Source: Entoloma clypeatum
Taxonomy: Eukaryota; Basidiomycota; Agaricomycetes; Agaricales; Entolomataceae
Assembly (NCBI GenBank): GCA_963565915.1
Contig: OY751489.1
Coordinates: 806,001-870,000 of the forward strand
DNA length: 64,000 nt
Direction of reading: 5' to 3'
Under the pieces are notes generated by a model, which was not told the DNA's origin, did no database searches, and worked only from the letters and a program-made list of their open reading frames with translations. Numbering within the stretch: position 1 is the stretch's first letter; every line of letters starts with the position of its first letter. This document shows positions 61,679 to 64,000 of this stretch, one piece after another. A program made the position numbers and the translations under genes.

Positions 61679-64000
61679 CCCACTGGACGAGGTACTGGAT
61701 CTTTCCGCAGAACCTTTGAGAGTCTAGGATTGTAGACACATGGTACTCTTCTCGTCCTTCAACGATGATCGGATCAGGGGCTGGTTTCTTTTTCTGGATG
61801 GCGTACTTCGGAGTTTCATATGGTGACAACAGGGTCTCGTTGAACACAGGGTGAATCATCTTCCAAGTCTTCGGAAGATCAAGAAGGTACGCACTAGCTC
61901 CTTTCTTCTCTAGGACTTTGAATGGTCCATGTCGGAGTGCGTCAAGTTTCTTTGAGGGGCGATCGGTCCTGATGTTAGTCCCTTCCAGCCACACCTTGTC
62001 TCCGATGCGGTAGTCCCGAGACGGACTTCGCCGTGTGTCAACTGTCTTCTTCATCTGATCCTGTGCTTGTTTCAGTGCGGCATTGGCTTCTTCTCGTGCC
62101 TGTTTGAGTTTTTTCAAGAAGTTGTTGGCAGCCAGATTAGTATCTTCTAACACGAGCTCTCCCTTCCACGGATGTAAACCGTAGTTGAGGTAGAATGGGG
62201 TGTGCTTCGTTGCCTGATGTTCTTTGTCATTGTACTGGAACTCTGCAATTGTGATCCATTCAGCCCAATCATCCTGTAGATGGTTGACAAAGTTTCGTAA
62301 GAATGCTTCCGTCTCCTGATGCGATCGCTCGGCCTGTCCATCAGTCTGTGGGTGGTATGCGGTGGACAGGTTCCTCTTGATCCCTAGCATGTGGCAGAGT
62401 ATCTCCATGAACTTCATGGCGAACTGCGGTCCCCTATCGCTGATGATCTTCTTGGGGATCCCATGAAGCTTCCATATCTGATCCCGATAGATCTTGGCTA
62501 ATCCTTCAGCTGATAGTTCCACGGTTGTTGGAATGAGGTGAAGCATCTTTGAATGTCTATCTGTGATGACCAGAATTGCGTTTTTTCCATCAGATTCTGG
62601 TATCGGTCCCACGACGTCGATTCCTATGTCTTCCCATGGGTGACTTGGTGCTGCATGGGGATGTAGCGGAGCATGTCGCTTTTGTCGCTTAATCTTGTTG
62701 CGTTGACAAGTGTCGCAACCCTTCACGTACTTCTTCACATCATGCAGTATGGTAGGCCACCAGTAGGTGCAAGTGAGGAGTTCATGTGTCCAGTACTGTC
62801 CTGGATGTCCAGCCACTGGTGCATTGTGTGACTCGAACATCAATTCTTGTCGTAATTGTGGATCTGGCGGGACATAGACTCGTTCTCCTGCATAGGTGAT
62901 CCCATTCTCCTGCTGATACCAATGAGAATTCTTTTTTAGGCCCTGCGCTACTTCTGTCTCCATGCGGTTTGAACCCTTGATGCGTGCGATCCACGGATTT
63001 TCAATGGTCGTGATGTTTCCAATTTTGATGGAATCGGATGTTTCACCCCCTTCAAAGAATTGTTCCTCCGTGAACATCTCCATTTGTACCACATCTTCTG
63101 ATTCCAACCGTTTCAAGAATAGTCCCTCCTTGAGCATTTGGTCACTGTCCTGTGGTTCGAGTTCCGCTTCATACCAGGGTAAGCGTGACAGGATGTCCGC
63201 TTTCACATTGGTCTTGCCGGGCACATGCCGTAATTCGAAGTCATAGTCTTGTAACTTCATTTTCCAGCGTTGCTGTCGTTGATTCAGGTCCTGAGGACGA
63301 CGGAAATATTCCAGGTTCTTGTGATCGGTCAAGATTTCAAAACGTTCCTTGGCTTCGAGCAGATAGTGTCTCCAATCTTTCAATGCTTCCACAACTGCCA
63401 GAAGTTCCTTGTCGTATATCTCGTAATTCTGTTCGGCCGCGGACATGGTCCGCGACAAGAACGCGATGGGGTGCCATTTGTCGTTTTGCTTCTGAGAGAG
63501 TACTGCTCCAATTGCATAGCCCGATGCATTGGTTTCAACCCTGAACTGTCCCTCTGGTTTCGGTAATGCCAAGACTGGTGCCGATGTAATTGCCTGTATG
63601 AGACCTTCAAAAGCTTGCTGCTCTGTTGGTCCCCAAGTAAATGCTGTACCGCCTGTGAGCGCGGTGAGAGGTTTTGCGATGTTTGAGTACCCTTCAATAA
63701 AACGTCGATAGAAGTTAGCAAATCCAAGGAACTTCTGAACTTCCTTTTTTGATGTGGGTGCTCGCCAGTTTCGAATTGTATCCACCTTCTCAGTTTCCAT
63801 CTCGACATGTCCCTCACCAACCACATATCCCAATATAGGACATTTCGTTACTTCCCATAAACACTTCTTCTCCTTTAGGAACAAATCATTGTCCAATAGG
63901 ATCTGTAGGATTTCTTTGGTGTTTCGCGCGAGTTCTTCCTTGGTTTTACCGATAACCACGATGTCATCCATGTAGCTCACACAGATATGTCGGCGGATCT
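61679..64000 (-). CDS. Element E: B-family Pol, RT to chromodomain (partial)
   Basis: The frame is open from the window edge to the LTR junction, about 770 residues. It enters at RT catalytic YMDDIVVIGKTKEE. RNase H (VETNASGYAIGAVLSQ, with Asn where B has Asp; then ILTDHKNLEYF), the integrase zinc module (HNAPVAGHPGQYWTH...CDTCQ), core (IDVVGPIPESDG, SDRGPQF, AERSHQETEAFL) and [10 protein letters not shown] follow. It ends inside the chromodomain (IQYLVQW), where LTR sequence begins. It shows the intact state of the sites mutated in B (CGA at the B stop; no deletion). The Asp-to-Asn change may impair RNase H. Confidence 0.88.

Overview
The window looks like an agaricomycete (mushroom-forming basidiomycete) chromosome. 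The support is short GT-AG introns of mostly 50-80 bp, a compact multi-exon F-box gene, a GH12-type secreted enzyme relic, and a dense load of chromoviral Ty3/Gypsy, Ty1/Copia, LINE and Tc1 elements. All calls come from reading the sequence; nothing was searched. LAYOUT. 1-2188: 3' end of a LINE, with a poly(A) tail, inside an LTR fragment. 2189-14164: the only host-like segment. It holds beta-trefoil-like exon remnants, an actin-patch BBC1/AIM3-like gene, an F-box gene, a tRNA-Cys(GCA) and a decayed GH12 gene. 14165-53360: one deep nest in an old plus-strand chromovirus (N1). Target-site duplications support the order: L (38549-44648, GGATC) sits in Copia K (36154-48034, AAAGA), which sits in chromovirus J (31156-52107, ATGAG), which sits in the LTR of fragment C, which sits in N1. 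A second branch has element B (21427-27996, CAGAA) in a solo J-type LTR inside N1. A Tc1 element lies in the 3' LTR of J, and a hairpin-rich element with terminal inverted repeats lies in the 5' LTR of N1. 53361-64000: chromovirus fragments D and E (minus strand) flank a split LTR that carries M (55090-61424), a very young Copia-type element with only a gag-like gene. HOW THE PARTS WORK. The four chromovirus families share one leader design. A TATA-like box lies 33-34 nt before a 10-11 nt sequence that is exactly complementary to a primer-binding site starting 2 nt after the LTR. This is the arrangement of self-primed (Tf1-type) retrotransposons. K and M instead carry a primer site matching the anticodon arm of initiator tRNA-Met, as in Drosophila copia. 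Gag and pol lie in a -1 relation with candidate slippery heptamers. MOST UNUSUAL. (1) J and N1 each carry, in antisense just inside the 3' LTR, an intron-containing gene for a coiled-coil protein with a Zn2Cys6-spaced cysteine cluster. (2) The noncoding RNA of M carries about 20 same-orientation hairpins with a conserved single-base bulge and compensatory changes. (3) The B/D family has a conserved third ORF plus a covarying hairpin before the polypurine tract. L and M have LTR pairs that look identical and are probably recent insertions. Older copies are inactivated largely by CpG transitions, with several CGA-to-TGA type stops.
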